Assembly (NCBI RefSeq): GCF_023073915.1
Contig: NZ_JADPKK010000022.1
Coordinates: 1,302,001-1,366,000 of the forward strand
Length of the DNA stretch: 64,000 nt
Direction of reading: 5' to 3'
DNA from: Bradyrhizobium sp. 149
GTDB lineage: Bacteria; Pseudomonadota; Alphaproteobacteria; Rhizobiales; Xanthobacteraceae
This document shows positions 49,268 to 59,100 of this stretch, in pieces. Made by a program: the position numbers and the translations under genes. Position 1 is the first letter of the stretch, and the number at the start of each line of letters is the position of its first letter. The notes under the pieces were generated by a model that did not search any database, was not told where the DNA came from, and saw nothing but the letters and a program-made list of their open reading frames with translations.

Positions 49268-50248
49268 TCACTTGGTCGCTTGACGCGTGGTCGCCGGCCG
49301 GTGCCGCTTCTTCGGTGGCATGGCATAACCCGGAATGATGGCGCCCGAATAGCAGATCACGAGGCTGGCGAGGCGGTGCCCGGCCTGGGCCGCCTCGACC
49401 GGGTCGGAACCGGCGAGCCGCGCCGCGATATAGGCCGCCGCAAAGCTGTCGCCGGCCGCGGTTGTGTCGACCACGGGCTTGGTCATGGGCTCGGCGCGGA
49501 CCTCGTGGGTCGCCCCGGGAAAGCGCAACAGGCTGACCGGATCGGCGAGCCGGAACACCAGCTCGGGGCTCGGGATGCGCGCCATCAATTGGTCGTGGCT
49601 CTCGCCGGGATAGAGGGCGAGCAGATCCTCGGTCGAGGTCAGCACGATGTCGGCAGCCGCGAATGCCGCTGAAAACACCTCGCGCGCGACATCGCGGTCC
49701 GGCCAACCCCGCGCGCGAAAGTTGGTGTCGAACACGAAACGGGTGCCGAGCAGGCGCGCACGCTTGATCGCCGCGAACAGGCGCTCGCGCCCGGCCGCGT
49801 CGTAGATCGAGAGCGTGATCGCAGAGAGATAGACGACGTCGTAGCTCATCAGCGAGTTGAGGAGATCGTCCGTCTCCGGCAGATTCATCAGCTGGCGGGC
49901 CGCCGCACTGTCGCGCCAGTGGAGGAACTGGCGCTCGCCCTTCGCATCGAGCTGGATCATGTAAAGGCCGGGCAGCTTGCCCGGTAGCCGCGCGACGCGT
50001 CTCGTGCCGACGCCCTCCGCAGTCCAAGCCGCAATCATCTCATCGCTCAGGGCATCGTCGCCAAGTGCGGTGAGATAATCGACCTTGATCTCGAGCCGCG
50101 CCAGATACACAGCCGTGTTGAGGGTGTCTCCGCCGAAACCGCGCGAGTAGAGGCCCCCGCCCTGCCCGCCGGACTGTCCGGCTGATTGTCCACCTTGGGC
50201 CTGCCGGAGCTCGACCATGCATTCGCCGATGCAAGCAACGCTCGCCAT
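49268..50248 (-). CDS. kdgK: 2-dehydro-3-deoxygluconokinase (PfkB family sugar kinase)
   Basis: Ribokinase-fold kinase of 326 residues phosphorylating KDG to KDPG. SVACIGECMVEL opens the fold, SRGFGGDTLNTAVYLARL is the substrate loop, DTNFRARGWPDRD is typical of KDG kinases, and VDTTAAGDSFAAAYIAA contains the catalytic Asp. Residues 16-32 (QAQGGQSAGQSGGQGGG) form a Gly/Gln/Ser repeat inserted between the first strand and the substrate loop, which the family normally lacks at this length. The ATG at 50248 is chosen over a GTG one codon upstream. It lies 23 bases after the denD-like gene. Confidence 0.93.
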   Translation of the reverse strand: MASVACIGECMVELRQAQGGQSAGQSGGQGGGLYSRGFGGDTLNTAVYLARLEIKVDYLTALGDDALSDEMIAAWTAEGVGTRRVARLPGKLPGLYMIQLDAKGERQFLHWRDSAAARQLMNLPETDDLLNSLMSYDVVYLSAITLSIYDAAGRERLFAAIKRARLLGTRFVFDTNFRARGWPDRDVAREVFSAAFAAADIVLTSTEDLLALYPGESHDQLMARIPSPELVFRLADPVSLLRFPGATHEVRAEPMTKPVVDTTAAGDSFAAAYIAARLAGSDPVEAAQAGHRLASLVICYSGAIIPGYAMPPKKRHRPATTRQATK

Positions 50249-50271
50249 CACTTTACCCGCTCAGTCAGAGA

Positions 50272-51258
50272 TCAGGCGACGAAATTGCCGCCGAGCTCGT
50301 CTTCGATGTGAATGCGGATGATGTCGTCGAAAGTCTTCTCGGCGGTTGTGAAGCCGAGCTCGAGCGACCGCTTGGCATTGAAGTTGCGCGGCCAGCCGCC
50401 GACGATACCGATGATGAAGGGATCGGGCTCCCGCTTGATGCGGGCAGCGACCTTGTCGCCCGCGACGCGTTTCAGCGCAGCGATCTGCTCGCCGACTGTC
50501 GCCGACAGGCCCGGCATGGTCAAATTACGGCGCGGCCCCACCGCGGCGAGGTCCATGGTGCCGGCATGCAGCAGGAATCCAACGGCGGAGCGCGGCGTGG
50601 CATGCCAGTGGCGGACGTCCTCGGAGACCGGCAGCACGACCTCCTTGCCGGCCAGCGGCTCGCGCAGGATACTGGAGAAGAAGCCCGATGCCGCCTTGTT
50701 GGGCAGACCGGGCCTGATGCAGATGGTCGGCAAACGGATCCCGATGCCGTCGAGGAAGCCGCGGCGGGAATAGTCGGCCAGCAGCAATTCGCCGATTGCC
50801 TTCTGCGTACCGTAGCTCAGAAGCGGCGTATGGAAGAACTCATCGCCGATCGCCTCCGGGAACGGCGCGCCGAACACCGCGATCGAGGAGGTGAACACCA
50901 CGCGCGGCTTGTAGCCGCCGCCCGCGAGCCTGACGGCGTCGAGCAGCATCCGCGTGCCGTCGAGATTGATACGATAGCCCTTGTCGAAATCGAGCTCGGC
51001 TTCGCCCGAGACGATCGCGGCCAGATGAAAGATCACGTCCGGGCGGCCGGCGACCAGCTTTTCGGCCGCACCCGGTACGGCGAAATCGCCCGAGACGGTC
51101 TCGACGGCAAAACCGGCTTTTTCCGGCATCTTCGGCTCGACCACGTCGTGCATGGTCAGCTTGGTGATCTCGCTCTTGCCGAGCCGGCCGTCGCGCAGCA
51201 GCCGTTCACACAATTTGCGGCCGACCATGCCGGCGGCGCCCAGAACCAGAATGTGCAA
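50272..51258 (-). CDS. denD: NAD-dependent epimerase/dehydrogenase, D-erythronate dehydrogenase (DenD)-like
   Basis: Extended SDR of 328 residues. HILVLGAAGMVGRKLCERLL is the NAD loop, FHLAAIVSGEAELDFDKGY the second glycine strand region, and SYGTQKAIGELLLADYSRRG gives the catalytic Tyr and Lys. PGLPNKAASGFFSSILREPL and DVRHWHATPRSAV match DenD-type proteins, which oxidise D-erythronate at C2. The start is a TTG at 51258, set by an AAGGAG site 7 bases before it. The usual DenD partners (OtnK, OtnC, OtnI) are missing, so it may instead oxidise a hexonate or other sugar acid imported by the ABC system 78 bases upstream. Confidence 0.8.
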   Translation of the reverse strand: MHILVLGAAGMVGRKLCERLLRDGRLGKSEITKLTMHDVVEPKMPEKAGFAVETVSGDFAVPGAAEKLVAGRPDVIFHLAAIVSGEAELDFDKGYRINLDGTRMLLDAVRLAGGGYKPRVVFTSSIAVFGAPFPEAIGDEFFHTPLLSYGTQKAIGELLLADYSRRGFLDGIGIRLPTICIRPGLPNKAASGFFSSILREPLAGKEVVLPVSEDVRHWHATPRSAVGFLLHAGTMDLAAVGPRRNLTMPGLSATVGEQIAALKRVAGDKVAARIKREPDPFIIGIVGGWPRNFNAKRSLELGFTTAEKTFDDIIRIHIEDELGGNFVA

Positions 51259-51336
51259 GAGCCTACTCCTTTTTATTGGCCGGAACGCGCCGCCCTTGGC
51301 GATTCGTCCTGGCAGGCCTGAAGGCAAGCCCCGCGA

Positions 51337-52212
51337 TCATTCCTTCACGGCGCCGGTCATCGCCGACACATAATACTCCACGAAGAAGGAATAAAGGATA
51401 ACTACGGGGACCGAGCCTGTCAGAGCCGCCGCCATCAGCGCGCCCCAATGATAGACGTCGCCATTGACGAGCTCGGTGATCGCGCCGACGGGGATCGTCT
51501 TGTTCTCGGACGAGGAGATGAAGGTCAGCGCGTAGATGAACTCGTTCCAGGACAGCGTGAAGGCGAAGATGCCCGCCGAGATCACGCCCGGCAGCGACAG
51601 CGGCAGCGTGATCTTCATCAGGATCTGCAGCCGCGTCGCCCCGTCGATCAGCGCACACTCCTCAAGCTCATAGGGGATGGTGCGGAAATAACCCATCAGG
51701 AGCCAGGTGCAGAACGGGATCAGGAAGGTCGGATAGGTCAGGATCAGCGCCAGATTGCCGTCGAACAGGCCGAGCTGAAACACGATCGCCGCCAGCGGAA
51801 TGAACAGGATCGAGGGCGGCACGAGATAGCCGAGGAAGATCGCAAGGCCGACATAGCGCGAGCCCTTGTAGCGCAGGCGTTCGATCGCGTAGGCGGCGCA
51901 GACGCTGGCGAACAATGAAATGAAGGTCGACGACACCGAGACGATCACGGTGTTCCACATCCAGAGCGGATAGTCGGTGTCGAAGAACAGCTTCTTGATG
52001 TGCTCCAGCGTCGGATGCACGATCCAGAACGGATTGTACTTCTCGTAGTCGTACATCTCCGCGTCCGGCTTGAACGTCGCGACCGCCATCCAGTAGAACG
52101 GGAACAGCAGGAAGAAGATGATCAGGCCGAGCGGAAGGTAGACGCGGAAAAACTTCCGCGGGAACTTCTCCAGATAGTCCATTCCGACGCTTTGGTCGTC
52201 CATCGTGGTCAT
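51337..52212 (-). CDS. Carbohydrate ABC transporter permease (MalG/UgpE type)
   Basis: Inner-membrane permease of 291 residues with six hydrophobic helices; helix 1 is LPLGLIIFFLLFPFYWMAV. The EAA loop that docks the ATPase reads ELEECALIDGATRLQILMKITLPLSLPG. A GGGAGGG site precedes the ATG, 2 bases after the stop of the other permease. It carries out uptake with its MalF-type partner, the ATPase and the binding protein. It is followed by the denD-like gene after 78 bases. Confidence 0.94.
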   Translation of the reverse strand: MTTMDDQSVGMDYLEKFPRKFFRVYLPLGLIIFFLLFPFYWMAVATFKPDAEMYDYEKYNPFWIVHPTLEHIKKLFFDTDYPLWMWNTVIVSVSSTFISLFASVCAAYAIERLRYKGSRYVGLAIFLGYLVPPSILFIPLAAIVFQLGLFDGNLALILTYPTFLIPFCTWLLMGYFRTIPYELEECALIDGATRLQILMKITLPLSLPGVISAGIFAFTLSWNEFIYALTFISSSENKTIPVGAITELVNGDVYHWGALMAAALTGSVPVVILYSFFVEYYVSAMTGAVKE

Positions 52213-52214
52213 GG

Positions 52215-53162
52215 TCAGTCCCTCCCGCCCTGCTGCCAGCGGGAACGCTGAAGCCCGAAAAAGCTGAGCAGGATCGCGGCGACCAGGAACGGAATCATTG
52301 CGTTCGAGATCGCCGCGCCCTCGCCGAGATTGCCGCCGGTGATGGCCCGCTGGAACGACAGCGTCGCCATCAGATGGGTGGAGTTGATCGGCCCACCCCG
52401 TGTGATGGTGTAGATGAGCTGGAAGTCGGTGAAGGTCATCAGCACCGAGAACGTCATCACGACCGCGATGATCGGCGACAGCATCGGCAGCGTGATGTGG
52501 CGGAAGCGCTGCAGATTGGTGGCGCCGTCGAGATTGGCGGCCTCATAGAGCGAGGGCGAGATGGTCTGAAGTCCCGCCAGCAGCGTGATCGCCACGAAAG
52601 GCACGCCGCGCCAGATATTGGCAGCGACGACCGACCAGCGCGCATTCCAAGGATCGCCGAGGAAATCGATATAGCGTGTGATCAGGCCGGCCTTGATCAA
52701 CACCCAGGAGATGATCGAGAACTGGCTGTCATAGATCCACCAGAACGCGATTGCGGAGAGCACAGTGGGCACGACGAAGGGCAGCAGGACGATGGCGCGG
52801 ACCATCGACTTGAACGGCAGCCGCTCGTTGAGCAGCAGCGCCAGGTAAAGTCCGATGGCGAATTTCACGGCGCTGGCGGCGACCGTGTAGAAGATCGTGT
52901 TGAACACCGATAGCCAGAACACCGAGTCTTTGGAGAGCGAGACGAAGTTCTGGAAGCCGATGAAGCGCCCGGCTCCGCCAATCTTGGTATCGGTCATGCC
53001 GAGCCAGAAGCCCAGCGCCAGCGGATAAGCCAGAAACAGGATGAGGATCGCGATCGCCGGCACCATGAACATCGCGCCGAGGAAATGCCGGCTCTCGAAT
53101 GCTCTGGTCCACAGGCTGCTGCGCTTGACCTGCGCGACAGCGGACTCGGCCATAACTGCCAT
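52215..53162 (-). CDS. Carbohydrate ABC transporter permease (MalF/UgpA type)
   Basis: Inner-membrane permease of 315 residues. The first helix is FMVPAIAILILFLAYPLALGF; the EAA loop reads SLYEAANLDGATNLQRFRHITLPMLSP. TRGGPINSTHLMATLSFQRA is a conserved periplasmic stretch of this family. A GAGGGGAAT site precedes the ATG. It lies 66 bases after the binding-protein gene. Confidence 0.94.
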   Translation of the reverse strand: MAVMAESAVAQVKRSSLWTRAFESRHFLGAMFMVPAIAILILFLAYPLALGFWLGMTDTKIGGAGRFIGFQNFVSLSKDSVFWLSVFNTIFYTVAASAVKFAIGLYLALLLNERLPFKSMVRAIVLLPFVVPTVLSAIAFWWIYDSQFSIISWVLIKAGLITRYIDFLGDPWNARWSVVAANIWRGVPFVAITLLAGLQTISPSLYEAANLDGATNLQRFRHITLPMLSPIIAVVMTFSVLMTFTDFQLIYTITRGGPINSTHLMATLSFQRAITGGNLGEGAAISNAMIPFLVAAILLSFFGLQRSRWQQGGRD

Positions 53163-53228
53163 GTCGGATTCCCCTCGACGAAGAGTCGCGGCGTCCGGCG
53201 AACCGGACGCCGCGTAGATTGGAGCTGA

Positions 53229-54542
53229 TCAGACCTGGTAGTAGCGCTTGGCGCGCTCGGCTGCGCGTGCGGCTGCCGCCTTCGGCGTGACGGAGCCCGA
53301 CGCCGCCTCGGCGAACATGTCGACGACGACGAAGTCGCCCATCACGGCGGCGGAGGCGTAGCCGAGATCGCCGGCAAAGCCGTTGTCGCGGCAGCGCTTC
53401 AGGCAGTCGCGATACGGGGTGATCTTCGGGTCCGAGGTCCATACCGGGTTGTCGTTATAGGCCGGCAGAGGCGGCGAGACGTAGCCGTTGGAGGAGACCT
53501 CCCAGGCGTCGTAGTTCGCCTTGTCCATCATGAACTTGATGTATTCCTTGACCGCCTTCGGATACTTCGAGTGCTTGTAACCGTAATAGACGAGCACGTT
53601 CTGCTGCTCGGTCGACACGCCGACCGGCCCGATCGGCATCGGGGCGTGGTTCATGTCTTTGGCGATCTCCTGCTGCTTCGGATCGGTCGAGTTCTTTCCG
53701 ACGGTCCAGATCGAGATGCCGTTCAGGGTCAGGCTGAGCTCGCCGTTCAAGAACGCCTTGTTGTTGTTCGAGTCATTCCACGACAGCACGCCGGGGATGA
53801 AGGTCTCGTAGAGCTGCTTGACGTATTCGAGCGCGGCGATCGTCTCCGGCGAGTCGATCACGACCTCGTTCTTGTCGTTGACGACCTTGCCGCCGAAGGC
53901 CCACAGCGCCCACTGGCACCAGCCGTTGGCGTCGCCCGTGGCGTGGCCGAGCGCGAAGCCGGCCGGCGTGTTGTTCTTCTTCAGCGCCTGGCACAGCTTG
54001 AGGAAGCCGGCAGTATCCTTGGGGAATTCATCGAAGCCGGCGGCCTTCACGTGGCTTATGCGGTAGTTCAGGCAGCCGCCGGTCGCGCCCTGCGGAATGG
54101 CGATCCAGCTGTTGCCCTTCTTGCCGTAGCGTTCGGCAACCGGATACCAGCCGCCATACTGCGCACCGAGATAGTCGGCGAGGTCAGTCATGTCGATCAG
54201 CTTTTCCGGGAATTTGTGGGGATCATCGAGCGTGCCGATGATCAGGTCCGGACCGGCGCCGACATTGGCGGCGACCGCGGCTTTGGGGCGGATGTCCTCC
54301 CAGCTCTCGGCCTCGAGCTTGACCTTGACGCCGGTCTTCTCGGAGAACGCCTTGGTCTGCTCGGCGAATTTGTCGAACTCGGCCTGAATGAACTGCTTCC
54401 AGCGCAAGACGCGGATGGAAGCGTTCGGCTCGGGCGTGTTGGTCCACTCCGCCGCGCGCACCGGGACGATGCCCGGGCCGGCCAGCAACGCCGCGCCGCC
54501 CAGGCCGACTTTAAGCACACTTCGCCTGTCGAAATCGCTCAT
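53229..54542 (-). CDS. Extracellular solute-binding protein of the sugar ABC transporter
   Basis: Periplasmic family-1 binding protein of 437 residues. The N-terminus DRRSVLKVGLGGAALLAGPGI is a twin-arginine-type signal (D-R-R-S-V-L-K with a mild hydrophobic core), so export through Tat is likely. AFSEKTGVKVKLEAESWEDIRPK and VGAGPDLIIGTLDDPHKFP are typical of the first lobe, and WAFGGKVVNDKNEVVIDSPET of the second. It is in the operon with the ATPase upstream and the permeases downstream. Ligand expected: a sugar acid or polyol, from the catabolic genes linked to it. Confidence 0.93.
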   Translation of the reverse strand: MSDFDRRSVLKVGLGGAALLAGPGIVPVRAAEWTNTPEPNASIRVLRWKQFIQAEFDKFAEQTKAFSEKTGVKVKLEAESWEDIRPKAAVAANVGAGPDLIIGTLDDPHKFPEKLIDMTDLADYLGAQYGGWYPVAERYGKKGNSWIAIPQGATGGCLNYRISHVKAAGFDEFPKDTAGFLKLCQALKKNNTPAGFALGHATGDANGWCQWALWAFGGKVVNDKNEVVIDSPETIAALEYVKQLYETFIPGVLSWNDSNNNKAFLNGELSLTLNGISIWTVGKNSTDPKQQEIAKDMNHAPMPIGPVGVSTEQQNVLVYYGYKHSKYPKAVKEYIKFMMDKANYDAWEVSSNGYVSPPLPAYNDNPVWTSDPKITPYRDCLKRCRDNGFAGDLGYASAAVMGDFVVVDMFAEAASGSVTPKAAAARAAERAKRYYQV

Positions 54543-54566
54543 CGTTCTCTCCCTAAATTTTATATT

Positions 54567-54624
54567 TGTATTGGGTAGTCTTGTATCGGGTCGTCTTATT
54601 AGTCGTCTTGTTATTGGTCGTCCT
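54567..54624. repeat. Degenerate tandem repeat of GTCGTCTT units
   Basis: The 114-base gap between the ABC ATPase gene and the binding-protein gene holds successive GTAGTCTTGTATCG, GGTCGTCTTATTA, GTCGTCTTGTTATTG and GTCGTCCTG units, about 13-15 bases each, followed by a doubled GGGCAGTTCT. It lies in the leader of the binding-protein mRNA and may be slippage-prone or a processing site. Confidence 0.5.
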
Positions 54625-54656
54625 GGGCAGTTCTGCTGGGGCAGTTCTCGGCGTCG

Positions 54657-55718
<1,062 letters not shown>

Positions 55719-55865
55719 CTAGCTCCCTCCTCGAAAGTCCACGACGCATCTCGCGCCGCGACCGTCTTGTTTTTTCCAGACTTCACCCAACGAAGCCCGA
55801 CCTTAGCGGGCGACATTGTCGGCAGTTTGTGCGGTTTTGGCAATTTGTCTTTGGTTAGTCTGTGC

Positions 55866-55879
55866 TGGTAGCGCTGTCA
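55866..55879. promoter_or_regulatory. LacI-type operator TGGTAGCGCTGTCA
   Basis: An imperfect 14-base palindrome around a central CG (AGCGCT core) in the 200-base divergent region between the ABC ATPase gene and the lacI-type gene. It matches the operator at 56994-57007 in 11 of 14 positions. A central CG is the mark of LacI/GalR family sites. Confidence 0.6.
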
Positions 55880-55921
55880 ACGTTCCTTTGTTTGCGACAG
55901 TGAGTGTGTTAAGAGCAGCAA

Positions 55922-57022
55922 ATGGGTCGAAAGCGCACCAAGTCAGGCAAAATCCGGCTGGCAGAAGTCGCCGAGCTTGCCGGCGTAAGTCCGATCACTG
56001 CGTCCCGTTTCTTCCGCAATCCCGAGGCGCTCTCGGTCGCCAAGCGGACACGGGTCGATAGCGCGGCCAAGGAACTCGGCTATGTGCCGAACCTGGCGGC
56101 ACGGGCATTGGCCTCACAGCGCACCGAAGTGATCGGCGTCTTGATTCCGTCACTGACCAATAACGTGTTCTCCGACGTGCTGCGCGGCATCTACGACGCC
56201 TCCGAAAACAGCCGTTACTCGATCCAGCTGTCCAACACACGCTACAGTATTCTCCAGGAGGAGAAGCTGCTGCGCCTGTTTCTTGCGCAGAAGCCGGCCG
56301 GGCTGATCGTCACCGGCATCGACCAGACGACGGAATCGCGCGCGATGCTCGACGCCGCCGACTGCCCGATCGTGCAAATCATGGAGATCGGACCCAATCC
56401 GGTCGACATGATGATCGGCTTTTCGCACTATGACGCAGCCCGCGCCGCGATTGCACACTTGTTCGCGCAAGGTCACCGCAAGATCGGCTTCGTCGGCGCG
56501 CGGATGGATCCGCGGGTGCAGCGGCGGCTCGACGGATACGTCTCGGCCATGAAGGACGCCGGGCTGTTCGAGCAACGCCTCGTCGTCACGACGGCGACAC
56601 CGACCTCGGTGACGCTCGGCGGCGCCCTGTTCACCGATCTCCTGGCGCGGGAGCCCGGCATGGACGCGGTGTTCTGCGCCAATGACGACCTCGCGCTCGG
56701 GGTGCTGTTCGAATGCAGGCGCCGCGAGATCGCGATCCCCGAACAGATCGCGATCGTCGGCTTCAACGATCTCGAATTCATGGCCTCTGCCGTCCCGACC
56801 CTCACGAGCGTGCGCACCAACCGGTACGAGATGGGCAACACCGCCGCCACCATGCTGATCGACGCGATCGACGGACGGCGCCCGGAGCATCCGGTGCTCG
56901 ATCTCGGCTTCAAGGTGATCGAGCGGCAGAGCTCGTCGGCGCGGCGTTCGGACAACCGGCCAGCCGTTTCAGGCGCAGGCGCTGCGAACAAAATGGTAGC
57001 GTTACCAAGTGGCCATGACTAG
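55922..57022 (+). CDS. LacI family transcriptional regulator
   Basis: Repressor of 366 residues. The HTH and hinge are at residues 10-65: IRLAEVAELAGVSPITASRFF, then VAKRTRVDSAAKELGYVPNLAARALASQ. The rest is a periplasmic-binding-protein-like effector domain (VIGVLIPSLTNNVFSDVLRG, GFNDLEFMASAVPTLTSVRT). It is a GntR (gluconate repressor)-like member by its N-terminus, fitting a sugar-acid inducer. It diverges from the ABC operon and is followed by the dehydratase operon. Its last codons contain a LacI-type operator. Confidence 0.93.
   Translation: MGRKRTKSGKIRLAEVAELAGVSPITASRFFRNPEALSVAKRTRVDSAAKELGYVPNLAARALASQRTEVIGVLIPSLTNNVFSDVLRGIYDASENSRYSIQLSNTRYSILQEEKLLRLFLAQKPAGLIVTGIDQTTESRAMLDAADCPIVQIMEIGPNPVDMMIGFSHYDAARAAIAHLFAQGHRKIGFVGARMDPRVQRRLDGYVSAMKDAGLFEQRLVVTTATPTSVTLGGALFTDLLAREPGMDAVFCANDDLALGVLFECRRREIAIPEQIAIVGFNDLEFMASAVPTLTSVRTNRYEMGNTAATMLIDAIDGRRPEHPVLDLGFKVIERQSSSARRSDNRPAVSGAGAANKMVALPSGHD
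56994..57007. promoter_or_regulatory. LacI-type operator TGGTAGCGTTACCA, inside the 3' end of the regulator gene
   Basis: TGGTA and TACCA arms are perfect inverted repeats around GCGT, giving a 14-base site with a central CG. It lies 15 bases before the end of the lacI-type gene and 138 bases before the dehydratase ATG, where it could repress the dehydratase operon promoter. It resembles the site at 55866-55879. Confidence 0.65.
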
Positions 57023-57144
57023 TATCGGATTTGTAAGGAAACGACCCGCCAGCGGGCAGGCAAATCATCACTCGCGCCGTTGGGCATCGCACAAGCCGAC
57101 CCCATAAAACGGACGCCAGTGCGTTTGCATTGCAGGAGAAATCA

Positions 57145-58974
57145 ATGACAAAAAAACCAACCAATGGGCATGCCCCCGCCGGCAACGGCGCTCGCCGCCA
57201 CCTCCGCTCGCAGGAATGGTTCAACAATCCGCATAATCCGGGTATGACCGCGCTCTATATGGAGCGCTATCTGAACTACGGTCTCACCCGGTCCGAGCTT
57301 CAATCCGGCAAGCCAATCATCGGCATCGCGCAGACCGGCAACGACCTCTCCCCCTGCAACCGCCACCATATCGAGCTTGCTCATCGGGTCCGCGAAGGCA
57401 TCCGCGAGGCCGGCGGCATTGCGATGGAATTCCCGACCCATCCGATCCAGGAGACCGGCAAGCGCCCGACCGCGGCGCTCGACCGCAACCTCGCTTATCT
57501 CGGCCTCGTCGAGATCCTCTACGGCTATCCGCTCGACGGCGTGGTGCTGACCACCGGCTGCGACAAGACCACGCCGGCCTGCATGATGGCGGCGGCAACG
57601 GTCAACCTGCCCGCGATCGTGCTGTCGGGCGGCCCGATGCTGAACGGCTGGCATGCCGGCGAACGCACCGGCTCAGGCACCATCGTCTGGAAGTCGCGCG
57701 AGCGCCTCGCCGCCGGCGAAATCGACTATGAAGAATTCATGGAGATCGTGGCGTCATCGGCGCCCTCGGTCGGCCATTGCAACACCATGGGCACTGCCTC
57801 CACCATGAACGGGCTTGCCGAAGCGCTCGGCTTCTCGTTGCCGGGATGTGCGGCGATCCCCGCGCCTTATCGCGAGCGTGGCCAGATCGCCTATGAGACA
57901 GGCAAGCGCGCCGTCGAGATGGTCTGGGAGGATCTGAAACCCTCGGACATCCTGACCCGCGAGGCGTTCGAGAACTGCATCGTGATCAATTCGGCGATCG
58001 GCGGCTCGACCAACGCGCCGATCCACATCAACGCGCTGGCGCGCCACATCGGCGTCGAGCTCTCGATTGACGACTGGCAGAAGCTCGGCCACGACGTGCC
58101 GCTGCTGGTCAACATGCAGCCGGCCGGCTTCTATCTCGGCGAGGAATTCCACCGCGCCGGCGGCGTGCCGGCCGTGGTGCGCGAACTGATGAAGCACAAG
58201 CGCATCCACGAGGACGCGGTCACGGTCAACGGCCGCGGCATTGGCGAAAATTGCGCCAATGCGCCGAAGCCTGACAACGATGTGATCTGGGCTTACGACA
58301 AGCCGCTGGTGAAGGACGCCGGCTTCCTGGTGCTCAAGGGCAACCTGTTCGATTCCGCGATCATGAAGACCAGCGTGATCTCCAAGGAATTTCGCGATCG
58401 CTACCTCAGCAACCCGACCGATCTCAATGCATTCGAGGGCCGCGCCGTCGTGTTCGAGGGTCCCGAGGATTACCACGAGCGGATAGACGATCCCTCGCTC
58501 GATATCGACGAGCGCTGCGTGCTGTTCATCCGCGGCACCGGGCCGATCGGCTATCCCGGCGGCGCCGAAGTCGTGAACATGCAGCCGCCGGCGGCGCTGA
58601 TCAAGCGCGGCATCCTTGCCCTGCCCTGCATCGGCGACGGCCGCCAATCGGGTACATCGGGCTCGCCCTCGATCCTCAACGCCTCGCCGGAAGCTGCCGC
58701 CAATGGCGGGCTGGCGATCCTCAGGAACGGCGACAAGGTGCGCATCGACCTCAACAAGGGCAGCGCCAACATTCTCATCTCCGACGACGAGGTGAAGAAG
58801 CGCCATGCCGACCTGGCGGCCAATGGCGGCTTCAAGCATCCGCCGAACCAGACGCCATGGCAGGAGCTTTACCGCAACACCGTCGGCCAGCACGCGACCG
58901 GCGCCTGCATGGAGCTCGCCACGCGCTACCAGAACGTCGCCGGCACATTTGGTGTGGCGCGGGATAATCACTAG
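57145..58974 (+). CDS. IlvD/Edd family sugar-acid dehydratase
   Basis: Fe-S dehydratase of 609 residues, removing water from an aldonate to give a 2-keto-3-deoxyaldonate. Cluster ligands are visible: Cys in GNDLSPCNRHH, in TTGCDKTTPACMM and in SVGHCNTMGTASTMNG; GDGRQSGTSGSPSILNASPEAA near the C-terminus is the substrate/Mg block, of which GRQSGTSGSPSILN is the core. Length and N-terminus (RSQEWFNNPHNPGMTALYM) resemble L-arabonate/D-xylonate-type dehydratases more than IlvD itself. The ATG has a perfect AGGAGAA site. Its product would be the substrate of the kdgK-eda branch or of the SDRs downstream. Confidence 0.92.
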   Translation: MTKKPTNGHAPAGNGARRHLRSQEWFNNPHNPGMTALYMERYLNYGLTRSELQSGKPIIGIAQTGNDLSPCNRHHIELAHRVREGIREAGGIAMEFPTHPIQETGKRPTAALDRNLAYLGLVEILYGYPLDGVVLTTGCDKTTPACMMAAATVNLPAIVLSGGPMLNGWHAGERTGSGTIVWKSRERLAAGEIDYEEFMEIVASSAPSVGHCNTMGTASTMNGLAEALGFSLPGCAAIPAPYRERGQIAYETGKRAVEMVWEDLKPSDILTREAFENCIVINSAIGGSTNAPIHINALARHIGVELSIDDWQKLGHDVPLLVNMQPAGFYLGEEFHRAGGVPAVVRELMKHKRIHEDAVTVNGRGIGENCANAPKPDNDVIWAYDKPLVKDAGFLVLKGNLFDSAIMKTSVISKEFRDRYLSNPTDLNAFEGRAVVFEGPEDYHERIDDPSLDIDERCVLFIRGTGPIGYPGGAEVVNMQPPAALIKRGILALPCIGDGRQSGTSGSPSILNASPEAAANGGLAILRNGDKVRIDLNKGSANILISDDEVKKRHADLAANGGFKHPPNQTPWQELYRNTVGQHATGACMELATRYQNVAGTFGVARDNH

Positions 58975-58979
58975 CCACT

Positions 58980-59065
58980 CGTCATGGCGAGGAGCGAAGC
59001 GACGAAGCAATCCAGACTGCCTCCAAGGCAAGATTCTGGATTGCTTCGCTTCGCTCGCAATGACG
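58980..59065. repeat. Palindromic repeat, family A, fourth copy
   Basis: CGTCATGGCGAGGAGCGAAG... and ...GCTTCGCTTCGCTCGCAATGACG form the arms with several differences from the other copies (GCGACGAAGCAATCCAG). It sits between the dehydratase gene and the first SDR gene, inside a same-strand run. Confidence 0.88.
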
Positions 59066-59100
59066 GCATAGCAATCAATTCACGGTGAGGAGAATCACAA

